DNA of 64,000 nt from Epiperipatus broadwayi (GCA_028023455.1 JAQFVV010000230.1:58001-122000); one strand, 5' to 3'. Positions 1 to 12,075 are shown, counted from the stretch's first letter. Program-made: numbers and translations. The notes: generated by a model from the sequence alone, not told the origin.

Positions 1-605
1 CACCAAAAGTTTTTTTTAATTTTTTTTTTACAATCATTATGGTGAACAACTGATTGTAAAACAAAATAGTGGGTACTAATTGATGGTGATCACTATTGTG
101 AATCCTCACATAAAGGCCAAGAGCTAAATGAAGTAAAGGTGTATATTGTAGATATGGGTAAATGATAAGGATGCACATAGAGTTTGCTATTATCCACAGT
201 TTTCCACATCCATGGAAGGGTTTAGAAGCCAAATGTCAGTGATAGTAAGTAAAACCCCTGTATACAGCCCTAAAAGCTTGATAATTCATTGAACCACAGT
301 TTTAAGAAAAGTTAAATAAAAAAATCATAAGTCAGTAAAAAGATTAATTTTCTGTTTTGCATTACAACTACTGATTCTGTAATTATGAAACATCACCAGA
401 AAATGGCTGCTGCTACCTTTACATCACTTTGCTTAAAATTTACCAACTTAAAATTACTTAGAAATTGTATCTTTTACATTTATCATCATCAATTTTCATC
501 ATAAAAAGAAGGAAGGAAAGAAGGATATTAAGTTTTGTTTTTGTTATCATATTCAGAAGAATATTTATCAAAATGCAATAGCAATGATTAAAGTACTTAG
601 TAATG
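1..605. other. AT-rich stretch, no gene seen
   Basis: Low-complexity AT-rich sequence. No open frame with recognisable content, no clear repeat structure and no RNA gene. It ends where the RTE fragment begins. Confidence 0.5.
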
Positions 606-609
606 TTAA

Positions 610-1485
610 GAAGATTAATGTTGAGAAGGGTCTATAACAGGGTGACTATATCTCCAAAACTTTTTATAGCAATTTTACGAAAAATATTTCATTAACTAAA
701 ATGGAAAGCTAAGTGAATAAAAGTAAATGGAGATTATGCAAGTCATTTAGATTTTGCAGCTGATGTGGTTGTTTTTGCAAATAATGCTTCACAGCTTCAG
801 GAAATGTTGCAAGAATTATTGAATGAAAATAAGAAAATAGAACTAAAAATGTATATAATAAGAATAAAGAAATGTTTGATGGATTTTTTTAGAAGAAGAA
901 AATAAAGATTGGCATTGATGAATAATAAGAAGTTAACAAAGACAAATACCTTAAATTATTAATAGATATGGAAACATAATAGATGAAATTAATCACAAAA
1001 TTAAACTGGGATGGATTTTTTTTTTATTTATAAAAAATAACTTAATATTGAAGTAAATATGCCTATGGGTTTGAAAATGAAAATTTAGGACTTCTTATCT
1101 ATGGATCTGAGACTTGCACTGTTAGAAATGAGCAACACAGAGACTTCAGATCACTCACGAAGTGTGGAGAGACCTATGTTAGGAATAGAAAGAAGAGATC
1201 AAAAATGAAATGCATGTGTGAGAGAACAAACATGTATATTGACAAGAGGAGTTGAGCTGGACATATTTCTAGAAAAGATGATAGTAGATGGGCAGTTGGA
1301 ATCTTTAATTGGATCCCATGATCCTAAGAGATTATAAAAAACTCAGGTAGAGACCACATACAATAAGGATAGATGAAATAATGAAGTTTGGTGGTGTGAT
1401 TTGAAGAAGGAAGGTTAGAGATTGGAGAAACTGAATTAAACTAATGGAGATCTTCAGCTTGCAGTGGATTGATAATGATTGACAA
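610..1485 (+). pseudogene. RTE-type LINE fragment (reverse transcriptase to 3' end), decayed
   Basis: Remnant of an RTE-clade non-LTR retrotransposon, whose reverse transcriptase copies element RNA at nicked DNA. Around 620-660 the translation gives a QGD-TISPKLF-like motif. At 750-764 it reads DFAAD followed by VVVFA, the catalytic box (normally F-A-D-D) with one residue changed. An open run then reads NNASQLQEMLQELLNENKK, typical of the RTE palm domain. Farther on come a degenerate YGSETCTV-like segment (about 1100-1125), an IPRDYK segment and finally LQWIDNG (about 1455-1475), immediately followed by a short TGA-rich tail. Many stops and frame changes show it is dead. The 3' end matches the copies at 4.1, 5.9 and 26.2 kb. 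The clade assignment rests on motif recall, not on a search. Confidence 0.75.
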
Positions 1486-2115
1486 TGATATTTTAAATTA
1501 TTTTATCATAGATATGCACATGTCTTTACTATTTATTATTTTAAAATATCTATACTGCGAGTATATAGTATACGCGCGAGAGAGAGAGGGTGGGTATGTG
1601 TGTTTAAAATTTTTTTTATTGTTCGTGCAATTTTTTAATAATGTATTATATGTTCTTATTATATTGTACATACTTTAAAAACCATCCATATTATATGTTT
1701 GCATGCGTGTTTAACATGGATATTATATAAAATTTGTGTGTCGGGTATCCCTTTGTGGTAGAATGGCCTTGGAACAATATACCATGAATATAGAAGTCCT
1801 GTTATACTTGTCAACAAAAGTTGACATAACTGGATTTTTTTTAATAAATTTGTCTTCGTTAATTTGAGCACACATATATACACTATATATAATAGAATTT
1901 AATTTATTAATGTATGTTATAAATTTTTTAACAGCTATTACATTATTAGAATTGTAAAATATAAGGATTTGAAGATTTTATCTTGAATTTATCTACTTTT
2001 TCATAATGGCAGCTGTAATTTTCCTTCTTCATCAATACATAAGAACAAGAATATCATTTATTAATGAATGTTATAGATTTTTAAACATCTATTTCACTAA
2101 CGGTCTTGCAAAATG
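1486..2115. other. AT-rich stretch, no gene seen
   Basis: No coding evidence. A short (GA)n run lies near 1580-1590. Open frames here are short and read low-complexity AT sequence. Confidence 0.45.
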
Positions 2116-2118
2116 TTT

Positions 2119-2285
2119 TAAAAGCTTAAGGTCAACTATAATTTTTCTATAATTTTTTTTTGTTCTATAAAATAATTCTTTGTAACCCTCTGATATCCAA
2201 ATATGTCTTAAAAGCTTAAGGTCAATTATAATTTTTTTTATTCTATAAAACAATTCTTTATAACCCTCTGATGTCCAAATACTTT
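2119..2285. repeat. tandem duplication, 90-bp unit, two copies
   Basis: The segment starting ttaaaagcttaagg at 2119 recurs at 2209, and both copies end in an aaccctctgat-tccaaata stretch. The second copy is about 13 bp shorter, mainly through loss inside a T-rich tract. It is a local head-to-tail duplication with little divergence. No link to a named element is visible. Confidence 0.75.
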
Positions 2286-2559
2286 TTTATCTTTTTCAAG
2301 TGCTCACACTTAGGTGTTTCTATTTTTGCAACTTTTTTTTTGTTCAATTTTTTCTAAGTATATTTTTATCAATATTGCCCATACTTTTTATATGTTGGTA
2401 GGTGTAAGAGTAATAAATTTCCCCAACAGTTAGGTTAAAAATATATTTAAGATTTATTGCAATCCATGAGTAATAAATTAGTTGTATTAATGAATATAAA
2501 ACAGAATTCCACATAAGGCATTCCATAATTTGGAGCAATGGTGCAAATAGTTGATTGCA

Positions 2560-3137
2560 CTTCCTACTTAAATGTCCCTTTCTGCTTGGAGTGAGACATG
2601 TCATCAAATCCTGCCTTTCCTTGCACAGGAATACCATCTTCGATCTCCAAGAATCCATAGAAACAGGGGCAATTATTAGATTATCAGTTTTTCTCTTCTA
2701 TACACTCTGGTTGCTCTGATGTGCCATTATTTTTGACCAGAGAGTCCAATCACCAAATCAAAAGCTATTGGATCTAATTCGCTCTCTCAAAACCAGAGAT
2801 ACCAAACTATCCCCACCCTCTTTCCTCACAGACACTTGGGCAATCCTCCAACTCCCATCCTTTCAGCCTCTGTCTTAGGACTCAATCGTTCAAATGTCTG
2901 TGACCCATGCAGTGCTTGCTCAATTAAAACATGCATCTCGGACTGGCCTCGACTACACACTGTTCCCCCTTTCCACTTCTCATTCCCTTTTCACATGTAT
3001 CCTTCCCCTCTTACCATGTTGCTTCTGAAATTTCAATTTATCAAATAATCACTCCCTTGTAACCCTTTTTCTAACTATATTTGTATCTGTTTTTTTTTTT
3101 TTGATGAATAAACTCTCATCACTGGAGGGGGGGGGGG
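2560..3137. other. C-rich unidentified insert with poly-T and G-run end
   Basis: This block is clearly richer in C and G than its flanks. One forward frame (2836-3048) reads a cysteine-containing 70-residue peptide with CDPCSACS, but no family is recognised. The block closes with a T12 tract, AATAAA at about 3108 and an 11-base G run (3127-3137). It could be the 3' part of a retroelement or a processed cDNA. I cannot assign it, and orientation is uncertain. Confidence 0.35.
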
Positions 3138-3560
3138 ACTGAAGTTGCTGGTTTAATTTTCGACTAAAGAATATAGGCATACGTTTTAGCTGCTAAACAA
3201 AACAGCACTCTGATTCTGACAGTGGTCTGCTGAAAACATGCTTAGTGCAATAAGTTTTGAATATTAACTATTATCTTTTATTAATACTTCATTATAATGA
3301 GTTTATAATAGTAATTACGATTTTAGTTTGGACAACTGAATTGAATTGCCACCCTATGTGGTTTATTGCAGTAAGTGAGTAGTTCTGAGAGCTAAAGAAG
3401 GCTTTTGGATTGAGTCTTAGGTAGATAATTTAAAAAAACTGTTTGGTTAATTAAATACAGCTGCTATGCTTCTCAAATTGTAGTCAGTCTTCTGAGAACC
3501 AGAATCAAACTCATCCTATCATTTTAATGTGTGAATACCACTTGATTTCCTGAATAATTG
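3138..3560. other. AT-rich stretch, no gene seen
   Basis: Ordinary AT-rich sequence with no recognised repeat member or coding signal between the G run and the SINE copy. Confidence 0.4.
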
Positions 3561-3564
3561 ATTA

Positions 3565-3700
3565 TAAATGCCCGTATGGTTTGGTGCAATGATGAATTCT
3601 GGAATTCACATTCCATGGACCGTGGTTTAACTCAGTCACTTCTGGTGCTAGAATTTCTTATGAACTTTTAAGCAATAAACTATTAGATTTTTTATTTTAT
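3565..3700 (+). repeat. SINE family 1 copy (tRNA-derived type)
   Basis: Shows a tRNA-like A-box region (tggtttggtgcaatgatgaa), then a B-box-like GTTTAACTC, then a shared body with cagtcacttctggtgct and a gaacttttaagcaataaac end. The same order of blocks recurs at 18.3, 21.3, 30.4, 40.0 and 60.5 kb on this strand and inverted near 47.4 kb. RNA polymerase III would transcribe an intact copy; this one is diverged. Confidence 0.65.
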
Positions 3701-4112
3701 TTTACTGAGTCTTTTCCTACTCTTATCAAATCATTTTGAATAAAACATAATACTATATATGCACACTGTATGGTTTATTATAATAGCAAAGGTAAGTGGA
3801 TAAGAGTAATAATACCTTAAATAATGGAAATGGCAAAAATAGATATCGATATAATTAGACCACCACAGCAAAATAATAAGTATTAATAATAATAATTAAA
3901 AGTTAGGATTGGTATTTTGGAATGATAGTGAAATTGATACTTTTTTATTGGATGATATCAACAATGATGAGAATGGAAGAAAGAAAATGTTATAGATCCA
4001 AATTAGATTGGAGGTCTGACAAGCTCAGCTATTACTTTTCAGTAATATTGCAGCCAGACAGAGTAATTTTAACATGAGTACACATCAGCTTTAAAAGAAG
4101 CATAATGATAAG
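3701..4112. other. AT-rich stretch, no gene seen
   Basis: No feature recognised. Contains short (AAT)n-like runs near 3880-3895. Confidence 0.4.
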
Positions 4113-4114
4113 TC

Positions 4115-4375
4115 TATTTAGTAAAATTGTCTCATCATTGTTTTCAGCCATTTTTGATTCACTGCAGGATGGAAGTCTCTAAGTTCAATCCATCTTCACT
4201 GATCTTTAGCCTCTCTCCTCTACATCGTCTCAGAACACTTCCTTATTTCATCCATCCATCTCACATGTGGTCTCTGTCTAGGTCTTTTTCAATTTCTTGG
4301 AATCCGGTTTAAAATTTCAACTACTCATCTTTTATCATATCTTCTAGAAGTATGTCCAACCCAATTCCACTTCAG
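4115..4375 (-). pseudogene. RTE-type LINE 3' fragment
   Basis: The reverse strand reads the C-terminal RTE segment: a run like LNRIPRN, then RPHVRWMDEIRKCSE, then a degenerate REAKDQ-RWIEL and an FHPAVNQ end. It aligns block by block with the 5.9-kb copy (RPHVRWMDGIRKCAG). Stops and a frame change are present. It is 5'-truncated, as expected for target-primed insertion. It lacks a long trinucleotide tail. Confidence 0.72.
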
Positions 4376-5625
4376 TATATATATATTACAAATTAAAATG
4401 TCAAACATTTATTTTATATTTTATTTAAAATTAATAGATCATTAAGTACAAAATTGGGGCTATTATTTTTTTGATAATAATTTTAACAATTTTTAATAGT
4501 TGCTTTATTAAATAAGAATAATCGAATGCAAAAGGTCATGTGATGTTTAAACATCAAAGAGATTGATTTTTGATCTAGAAATGGGTCCCTCTATCACTGT
4601 GTTAGCCTTTTAAGGACCACCGTATTCCTTTTTTGGAATCAGATACTTTACCTTGTAAAGTTTTTACTACTTTTAATATTTCAGGTTGTGGTAAATAAAT
4701 ATTTGAAGTTTTTGTGTAATTTTTGAGAACCCAAATGTGTAAGTTGAAACTGAGTATTTTTATTTTACTTAACTGAGAATCAATCCAAGAATCTTTAGGT
4801 CTTGAATCTGCATTTTTATCATTATGTTAAACTGCATGAGGGCAGGGGTGGCTATACTCAATGCAATGTTCAAATCCATTTTATAATGTTAATAATAACA
4901 AATGATTCCACTCTCCAGATCATACAAAAAGTAATACAGTAAGTGCAGCTCCCTATTCTTGTATCATTCCTGATTCCTTAAGCTTACCCTAGGTGGTGTT
5001 AGAATAGGAGTCTACTCTTGTTTAACCATTTTCTAATATTTATTCATTTACAACATGTGACTATTGTTTTTAATTGGTACGAGTATATTCATTATAATAT
5101 ATATTTTTCTACAGTACAGGCTTGATTATACCTGCACTACTATATGTAATATATAGGGGGTTTAAACTCAGACTTTCACATGACCCTCAACTGTCCTTGC
5201 TATCTCATACTGCTGGTACACTTGATCACACATATGTTGAAAGAAAGATAAATAATCACCAATATACATTATAAAACAACCACTTTCACATGAGGGTGAC
5301 AATTTTTCAGAATAAAATATGTTTCATCGCTATTCTTACAAAAGATTGTTTGTAAATATATGTGTATCATATTGTAAAAGGTTTATTTCATTTTCTAAAT
5401 AAGTACATGTTAAATGAAAACATGTCAGAATTTTTTTTAAACAATGCAATCAACTTTTTTGATATCTTTTTGATGATATGGTTTAGTAAAAATTTTATCA
5501 TTTGTAACTATGCGAATTCTTCAAATCTTTTGGCAAATTGTTGGTGTATTAAGTTTTCTGCCATATTTATTTTTATCACACTCACTTTTTTAAAAAAAAA
5601 TTATCTGCAATACTTGGAAAATTTT
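4376..5625. other. AT-rich stretch, no gene seen
   Basis: No coding or repeat family recognised. The 100-codon frame at 5362-5664 reads low-complexity F/N/I-rich sequence through T runs and is judged accidental. Confidence 0.4.
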
Positions 5626-5630
5626 TTAGC

Positions 5631-5649
5631 TTTTTTTTTGGGGGGGGGG
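5631..5649. repeat. T9-G10 homopolymer junction
   Basis: Nine T are followed directly by ten G. A similar T13-G12 junction lies at 9533-9557. These may be decayed tails or slippage products. Exact lengths are likely polymorphic or error-prone in sequencing. Confidence 0.8.
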
Positions 5650-5884
5650 TTTGAAAACATCTAACATTTTTATAATAAACTTTTAATCATCATCATCACT
5701 TTCAATTATCAATAGCCCAATGCATAGCAAATATCTCTACACAGATCTGTCAAACTTTTTCCATTTTCATAATGATTTATCAAACTTTTTTATGTCATTC
5801 TATCACTTCTCAATAGGTCTCTTCTCTAAATATTTAGTTACTGATTGCTCTAATCTATCTGTGGGACTGACAAAAGAATATCTG

Positions 5885-6113
5885 GTACTTCTAAATAAAG
5901 AAAATAGATGGACAATTGAAATTTTAAACTGGATTCCAAGAGATTGTAAAAGACCCAGAAAGAGACCACATGTGAGATGGATGGATGGAATAAGAAAATG
6001 TGCAGGGGTGTTGTGGAAAAGAGAAGCTAAAGATCGGAGAAGATGGATTAAACTTGGAGAGACCTTCATCCTGCAGTGGATTGATAATGGTTGATGATGA
6101 TGATGATGATGAT
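5885..6113 (+). pseudogene. RTE-type LINE 3' end with (GAT)n tail
   Basis: Best-preserved 3' end of the RTE family here. One open frame reads RWTIEILNWIPRDCK, then RPRKRPHVRWMDGIRKCAG, VLWKREAKDRRRWIK and LGETFILQWIDNG before a stop. This matches the conserved extreme C terminus of RTE endonuclease/reverse transcriptases. A GATGAT microsatellite follows at once (6090-6113), the usual short-repeat 3' tail of RTE elements. It is strongly 5'-truncated, with only about 75 residues left. The opposite-strand frame with a run of histidines is a shadow of this tail. Confidence 0.85.
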
Positions 6114-6200
6114 ATGCCTTCCTAATATCCATATATTTATATAATTTAAGACAATAAGGCCAATTACTCAAGGCTTTAATAAGTTCATAAATGTATATGA

Positions 6201-6315
6201 TAACAATCAATTCTGTAAGCTAATCTCAATAAAGGTGATACTGCCTTTATTATTAAAAGAGGTTGCCTTGGCAACAGGTTGAGATTGTTGATAGCTTAAG
6301 AGTTGATTGTTATTA
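6201..6315. repeat. Hairpin element, family H1 (copy 1)
   Basis: Left end aacaatcaattctgtaagct and right end agcttaagagttgattgtta are inverted copies of one sequence. The right half carries gaggttgccttggcaacag, also seen in the 31.5-kb copy. It could be a MITE or a head-to-head retroelement-end dimer. No transposase is present. Confidence 0.7.
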
Positions 6316-7200
6316 TTTATAACTATACAAGCACTCTTGTACATTTACACATATTAAGTATTTATTAAAATAATAATATGAATATTTATTTAAAAAAATA
6401 ATTTATTAATATTACTACATCTGTATGTATATATTGAAATGGTATTCTTTATCTATCATATCGTTTCACCTATGTTCCATAGTAGTACATTTTTCATAGT
6501 TTAAACCCCCAAGTTGGCATATATTAATTAAAAAAGCTTAATGAAAAGGTATGATAGTACGGTTATGTGTGTATGTGCATATATTTTATAAAGGCGTATT
6601 TCAGAGATTAACCAACTAACTTAATAAAAGGTATATAGTAAAATATGTGTGTATATCTTATAAATGCATCTTGCAAATAATGTTAAATAATTTCTATAAA
6701 TAAGGCAAACATAATTCTAAAATTTAAGGTAATAAAGTTAAACATTACCTGGTATGTGAATTTTCACACATACTTATATAGGAAAGAAGCGTGCAAAGTT
6801 ATAGATTTCAAACTTTGTTATTTATTTTAAATTTTATTTAGTTCTCAAAGATGGTAAATCTCTTACATTAATTAGCTCTCTTTGCCTAAAAATTATAGTT
6901 TTTAAGTTGACAGACTCACGTATGTAATAGAATGTTTACCAGGTTAAAATCTGTTTTTGTAAAATAATTTTATTTCTTAGAAATTAGCTGACCATACCTA
7001 GGTTTTAAAATGTGTAAAAACAAGAGTAGACTTAAAAGATATTAAATTTATTTTTGTAACAAAGAGAAAGCTAGATAACTGACACTATTTTTCTCAATTA
7101 CTTACTTTTCCCAATGACAAAGATAATGGTTTTGTTTGTAAAGCTTATAGCACACTTGTAAAATAAAGATTAAAAATTTGTCTCAACTTGTAAATAAATC
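6316..7200. other. AT-rich stretch, no gene seen
   Basis: Diverged AT-rich sequence with no recognised feature. Confidence 0.4.
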
Positions 7201-7252
7201 GTGAAGTTTGCAGAGGGGGAGTGTTTTTATAAAAAACCCTGATTGAAATTAA

Positions 7253-7441
7253 ATTAGGTCTGATGATGCTATCAGGAGCTATGCCCACTTGTACAATGAA
7301 GAACCAAGACTAGAACAGCGACCTGTTGCTGTCCATCTTGTGGGAGACAAGTCATCAGTGATGGGAGCAGTTCGAACCAGCAAGCTGCCAGAAAGTAAAG
7401 ATGAACAGACCAGCCAAGAAGAGAAGTGTCAAACGCCATGA
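7253..7441 (+). other. GC-richer open frame, possible exon or element remnant
   Basis: A 62-codon open frame (no internal ATG required) runs from after an in-frame TAA to a TGA at 7439. It is far richer in G and C than its flanks and uses varied codons. The peptide has charged, ordinary composition, containing RSYAHLYNEEPRLEQRPVAV and ending QEEKCQTP. I recognise no family. An AG lies just before the frame (7256-7257), so it could be a terminal exon, but no polypyrimidine tract precedes it. A purine run, gcagagggggag, lies about 40 bp upstream, which would also fit a polypurine tract at the edge of an LTR. Confidence 0.3.
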
Positions 7442-9105
7442 AAAGAAGTCACTTTAGCAGAGAAGATCGGTAAAATAATCCACAGAGCTCTGTAATAAAC
7501 TCATTATTAATTTCTTAAATAATTCTAAGCTAACTATGTATAAATGTGCACAAGCTTATTGTTTAAACTTTCTCTATTGAAAAAATTCGGTAATTAAGTT
7601 AAATTGTATCTAATTTCCTAAAATAATGCAAGAATAACTTCTTTGTAAAACTTGCTTAAAGTAAAAGAACTTAATAATGTAACTCTTGTTAAATTTAAAT
7701 TATACTCTAAATATTTTTCTATCTGTGGTTATGTCTTCATTATATTTGTTATGAATTTATGCTATGACTTATTCAGAGGGGAGATTGATCCTCAGATCCT
7801 GTAGAGGAGGGTTGAGATAGATGATTAGAGGCTCTTTATAGATAATTTATAAGTGTTAAAGCCCACACATGCAATCTCCAATCTGAAACCTATTATATGT
7901 ATATTAAATAGTTATTATGTATTAGTTGCATAAAAGTAGGTTTGCTCGTACTAATAAAATATTTAGTTAACTAATGCAAGAGCAATATTCTAAAGCATAT
8001 TTCAATTAAATACATAAGTCCTTATTATGCTTTATTCCTCCATAGAATTATAATAAGAACTATAGGGATTGATTATAAGCTAGATCACTTAATTAACCCT
8101 GTTTGAAATGTTCATGTATGCTAAACTCATAAACTGGTATAGAATAGTTTGGTGGAAAGAAACTATAGATTTGAGCGCAAATTTAGACTTAATAATTAAT
8201 TATTATTTGTGTGGCAGGTGTGTTCTTTATAAAGCATGCACATGTGCATATATGCCTTGCTATATGTATTTGTTAAAGGGGATTTGGTATAAGGCCATTC
8301 CATATTCATGTTCTGATAGCTCTCCTTAGAACTGGAACATGAGGATCCAGACTATTAATGTTTCAAGCTAATCAGACCACTAGAACCAAGTGTTCTCTTA
8401 TCACAGCAAGTCGCACGGACCACAGGAACCGATCATTGAGTTGATAGATCCCCTGAGTAAATACACACCCAAGACACCATTATATTTGTTAGTGTAGCAC
8501 AATAGTATCAGAAACTGTACTACAAAAAATCCCAGTTCATTCCACCATTAATATTATCAAAGTCTACTTTGATTTGAATGCATGATCTAGTTATATAATA
8601 ATAATCTATATAGGGGGCTAATTTAGGCTAACTTTGAAGTACCTAGAGTGATTATAATTATTTATTGTCTCTCTTGCAAATTAACTGTTTGCAAACCTTA
8701 TAGGCATCTCATAACATGAATTAGGCATAATTAAAGCCATGGATTATAATGTAATAAAGTTGTTAACAGAATAAGTTCTGATTTAATTGTCCAGCGCATA
8801 AGATGAGATTCTGTAACTCACTTACTCATCTAATTGTAACACCTGTGGTGAATTTCAATGCACAGAGGGATAGCTGTCTTAATAATTGCTTTGTTTTATT
8901 AAAGATATAAAATCTAATATTGTTTAATGTATTTTTTTATAGTTCATTTCAATCTATTTGAATCATTAATTTTAGTTTATTTAAGTGAATTATATAACTA
9001 TGCATTGTCATTCTGGGTGGTTTAGCCAAGTATTACTTATCTCAGAAGCCATAGGTGTGTGTGTTTTGGTTAATTATCTGGCTATAGAATCATTTCTTTT
9101 CTGAG
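7442..9105. other. No gene recognised; mixed composition
   Basis: Mostly AT-rich. Short, less AT-rich patches lie near 7770-7830 (a second purine run, cagaggggaga) and 8330-8480. No family recognised in either. Confidence 0.4.
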
Positions 9106-9109
9106 TCTC

Positions 9110-9313
9110 ATGTTTTACCCTTTGCTACTTCTGGCACGTGAACTAAAGGAATCAGAGTATAACCGCATATATGCCACTCATAGGGTAGTAAATCTGGGAG
9201 CATTGGTGAAGGAGCTAAGGTGCGATCTGATTCAAGGTCTCAACCCCTCATCTAGGTCAGCTTTGGGAATTTGCCAAGACTCTGGATTTTGTTGCATGAG
9301 TGTACAAAGATGA
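9110..9313 (+). other. Unassigned 67-codon open frame
   Basis: A less AT-rich patch with an ATG-started 67-codon frame ending FCCMSVQR. No domain, signal peptide or membrane segment is visible. Part of the DNA (ggtctcaacccc near 9235) loosely resembles a pol III B box, so it may be an old SINE rather than a coding exon. Confidence 0.2.
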
Positions 9314-9319
9314 CCGTTA

Positions 9320-10360
9320 CAATATATATATATGATTACTCTTAATATTTATATAAAAAGATTTTTATTTTCTTAAATGTAAAACCTGTCAATAGGGGCT
9401 TTTGTTTTGACTAACTTTTAAATTAATTCGTAAGATCTTGATGTCTTGTTTTTTTTTTCTTTAATATATTTATTTATAATATTCAAATAAAAACATTTTA
9501 CTAGAATTATAAATTGAAAAGATTTGTCAGTCTTTTTTTTTTTTTGGGGGGGGGGGGTATGGAGAAGGGTAACATCTTAGGTTTGGCTTATGATAAAATT
9601 GTCAACATTTATTTATTGTCATTTCTTCTTGATACATGTCCAGTTCATCTTCACTGAAGAGTTTTTAATTTTTATAATTGTGTTGGTAATGTCAGCCTGG
9701 ATTTGAATCCATAGGTTAAATAATGTGAGTGTGCAAGATGAGGACATGGCTGACTAGGCATATGAAGTTGACAAATTTTTTATTCAGTATTTTTTCAAAC
9801 TATGGATTACTGAAACTGGATGAGTCCATGAATATGTTGGATTATTGGATTTCTAATTTGTGACTTTGATATTCTTCACAAATATTATATAAGTATCATA
9901 ATATTTTCAGTTATGAAGTTTCTTTTTTTACAACTTTTTAACTTGTGTAAAGTCCAAATCGAATATCTTTTTTCATTACTGGTTCGATTCTATTCAAATG
10001 ATTTGTTTGATGATTGATTTGTTCTTTTACTGCAATTATTTTTGTCTATGTCACATCTTTTTTCTCTTGCTGATTATTGACCTATCTCAAATTTTGGTGC
10101 ATAGGTGTTTCTGTCATTTCTAAATAGGAATTATTTTGATTTTTTATTTATTTATATTACTATTGCTATGTCAGGTTCGTGTTTTGGGTTCAGTTATTCC
10201 CTTTCCTTAAAAAACATTCAAAGAGACTTGAATGGTTGTTTTTCTTTCTTCATTAATAAGTTTATAAACACATGCTCTTGAAATGATATATTAAGTTTAG
10301 AAACTATTGCCAATGTATTTTTTTTTTAATAATAAATGGATCACCAAACTTCCAGTTTAA
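9320..10360. other. No gene seen; T13-G12 junction at 9533-9557
   Basis: AT-rich sequence. The only distinct item is the homopolymer junction of 13 T followed by 12 G. Confidence 0.45.
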
Positions 10361-10365
10361 ACATC

Positions 10366-11705
10366 ATGTGTTGTGATGTACTGTAGCTTCTCCTTAAACG
10401 AAGTCAAGAATCTCTCAGCAATTATGGCCAGAGAAACCTGTTAGCCACTTTATTTTCCATTCCCCACTCTAAGTTTTCCCATATTTTGCTCCATCCCATT
10501 TCCACAACATAATCTTTGTCAACTCTATGGCCTTTATATCTAAATCCCCCTTATCTTTTCCCAAACCCAGCATAAAAACCAATAATCCACTTTCTGTATA
10601 ATCACTTTTTTCATATTTATTCTTCCATAACTTCGTTATATGTATCTTTCTGTTTTCAAACATTTACATTCAATTAACAGATGCCTAATATTTTCTATTC
10701 CTTCCTTACATAATTTACAGACTAAATCACCCATATTTTTCCATTTACATGTATATTCTCTTGTTGCTAAAGATCCCATTCGAGCCTTAAACAATAAACT
10801 ACTTTCCTTACTATTATCATATATTAACTCACATCTAATATTCTGTTTATTTCTATGTATATTTAAATTCTTTTTACTCTCCATACTAGTTCTCCATCTC
10901 TCTAACTCCCTATTCTTTATTAATAACTATAACACTCAACAATCCTCCTAACACAATCATTCCATCTTTTGTACAAATATACTGATATAAATTCTTTATC
11001 CAAATCTTTTGCATACCGCATTACCTTTTGCACCCATCTGGTTGCCTGCCCTTTACTCATAACCCAGTTAAATATTATTTTGGCTATTCTTTTATTATCC
11101 ATAAACTGCAATCTACCAAACATTTTCATTTTACTTTTTGCATCTCTCATATGAAAACTTGACCATCACATTTCTCCTTGAATTGCCTCCCTTATTGTCC
11201 ATACATCTGCTGCCAATGCATGTCTTCCTACTTCCCTTTGAACTTTTTCTAAGTAATCTAACACTCCTTTACTAACACATAATGCATCATTACCATATGT
11301 TAACCCTGCTACTGCAACTCCCTTCCATATAATTCTAGCTACATCATATTTATTATATGAAAACACTGTTAAATCTTTATCAATCCCTTTCTTTTCTTTG
11401 CTTTATTTATCAATATTTTCTCCCATTCATCCAAATAATTTTTTTGATTATTTAAAATAATTCCCAAATAACTATATCTATTCACCACACTTAACTTAAT
11501 ATCTCCCAATAAAAATTCTACATCTTCTCAATCACCAATATTTACCATCATTGTATTTGATTTTTCTTCACTAAATTTAATCCCCATCTCTTTACCCACC
11601 CTTGCACATGTCCTCAGCATAACTTTCATATCTTCTCTTCTTTCTCCACACAAAAATATATCATCCGCAAAAAAGAATACATATAAAATCTTTATTCTTA
11701 ATATT
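10366..11705 (-). pseudogene. LINE fragment: reverse transcriptase end plus C-terminal zinc knuckle
   Basis: Longest retrotransposon remnant in the window. Read on the minus strand from 11705: a VFFFADDIFLCGERRED segment whose FADD catalytic box lies at 11660-11671, then KEMGIKFSEEKSNTM, RYSYLGIILNNQKNYL, a thumb-like WKGVAVAGLTYGNDALCVSK, EKVQREVGRHAL, and near the end a zinc knuckle C-x2-C-x8-H-x4-C (CKLCKEGIENIRHLLIEC, about 10690-10745). In-frame stops (after NIGD and EAIQGEM) and a frameshift near 10640 make it inactive. The 3' UTR ends in tacatcacaacacat, shared with copies at 42.2, 53.0 and 60.1 kb. The N-terminal endonuclease and first RT motifs are missing. The clade is not certain; it is distinct from the RTE family. 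Confidence 0.85.
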
Positions 11706-11709
11706 TAAA

Positions 11710-12075
11710 TTCCCATTATCAGCCCTTTTTCTGGATTTTGCCCCTATCAATTAAGTTTTGGGAGTCAGTGTTGGAAGTAATGGATTTATGCCTCTAGTGA
11801 CTACCTTTAACTCTATTTCATATATCAAGCTAAAAACTTGAAAGTCAAATCAATCTAACATTTTGAACTCAAGAAAATCTGCTTACCTGGTTCCCAGTTC
11901 AGTAATCATTTATATTTTTAGTAACTATGTCTTTTTAGTACCTTTAGTTTTTCATTATTTAAGCTTATACAAGATGACTTTAGAGTGAAAAGCTACTCTT
12001 ATATTATCATACTGTTTAAGTTGGGGAGTTTGGTTTTTGGTATTTGTTATTATTAATATTCTTACTCAAAGTAAT
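11710..12075. other. AT-rich stretch, no gene seen
   Basis: No feature recognised upstream of the LINE truncation point. Confidence 0.4.

Noticed and set aside
5803-6210. 135-codon minus-strand frame with a run of histidines
   Set aside because: It is the antisense shadow of the RTE C terminus, and the histidines come from the GAT/ATC tail repeat.
6201-6315. Simple transcription terminator hairpin
   Set aside because: This is eukaryotic repeat DNA, and a related hairpin at 31.5 kb shows a dispersed element.
7262-7290. CTGATGATG resembling a hammerhead core
   Set aside because: No GAAA at a suitable distance and no stem II pairing.
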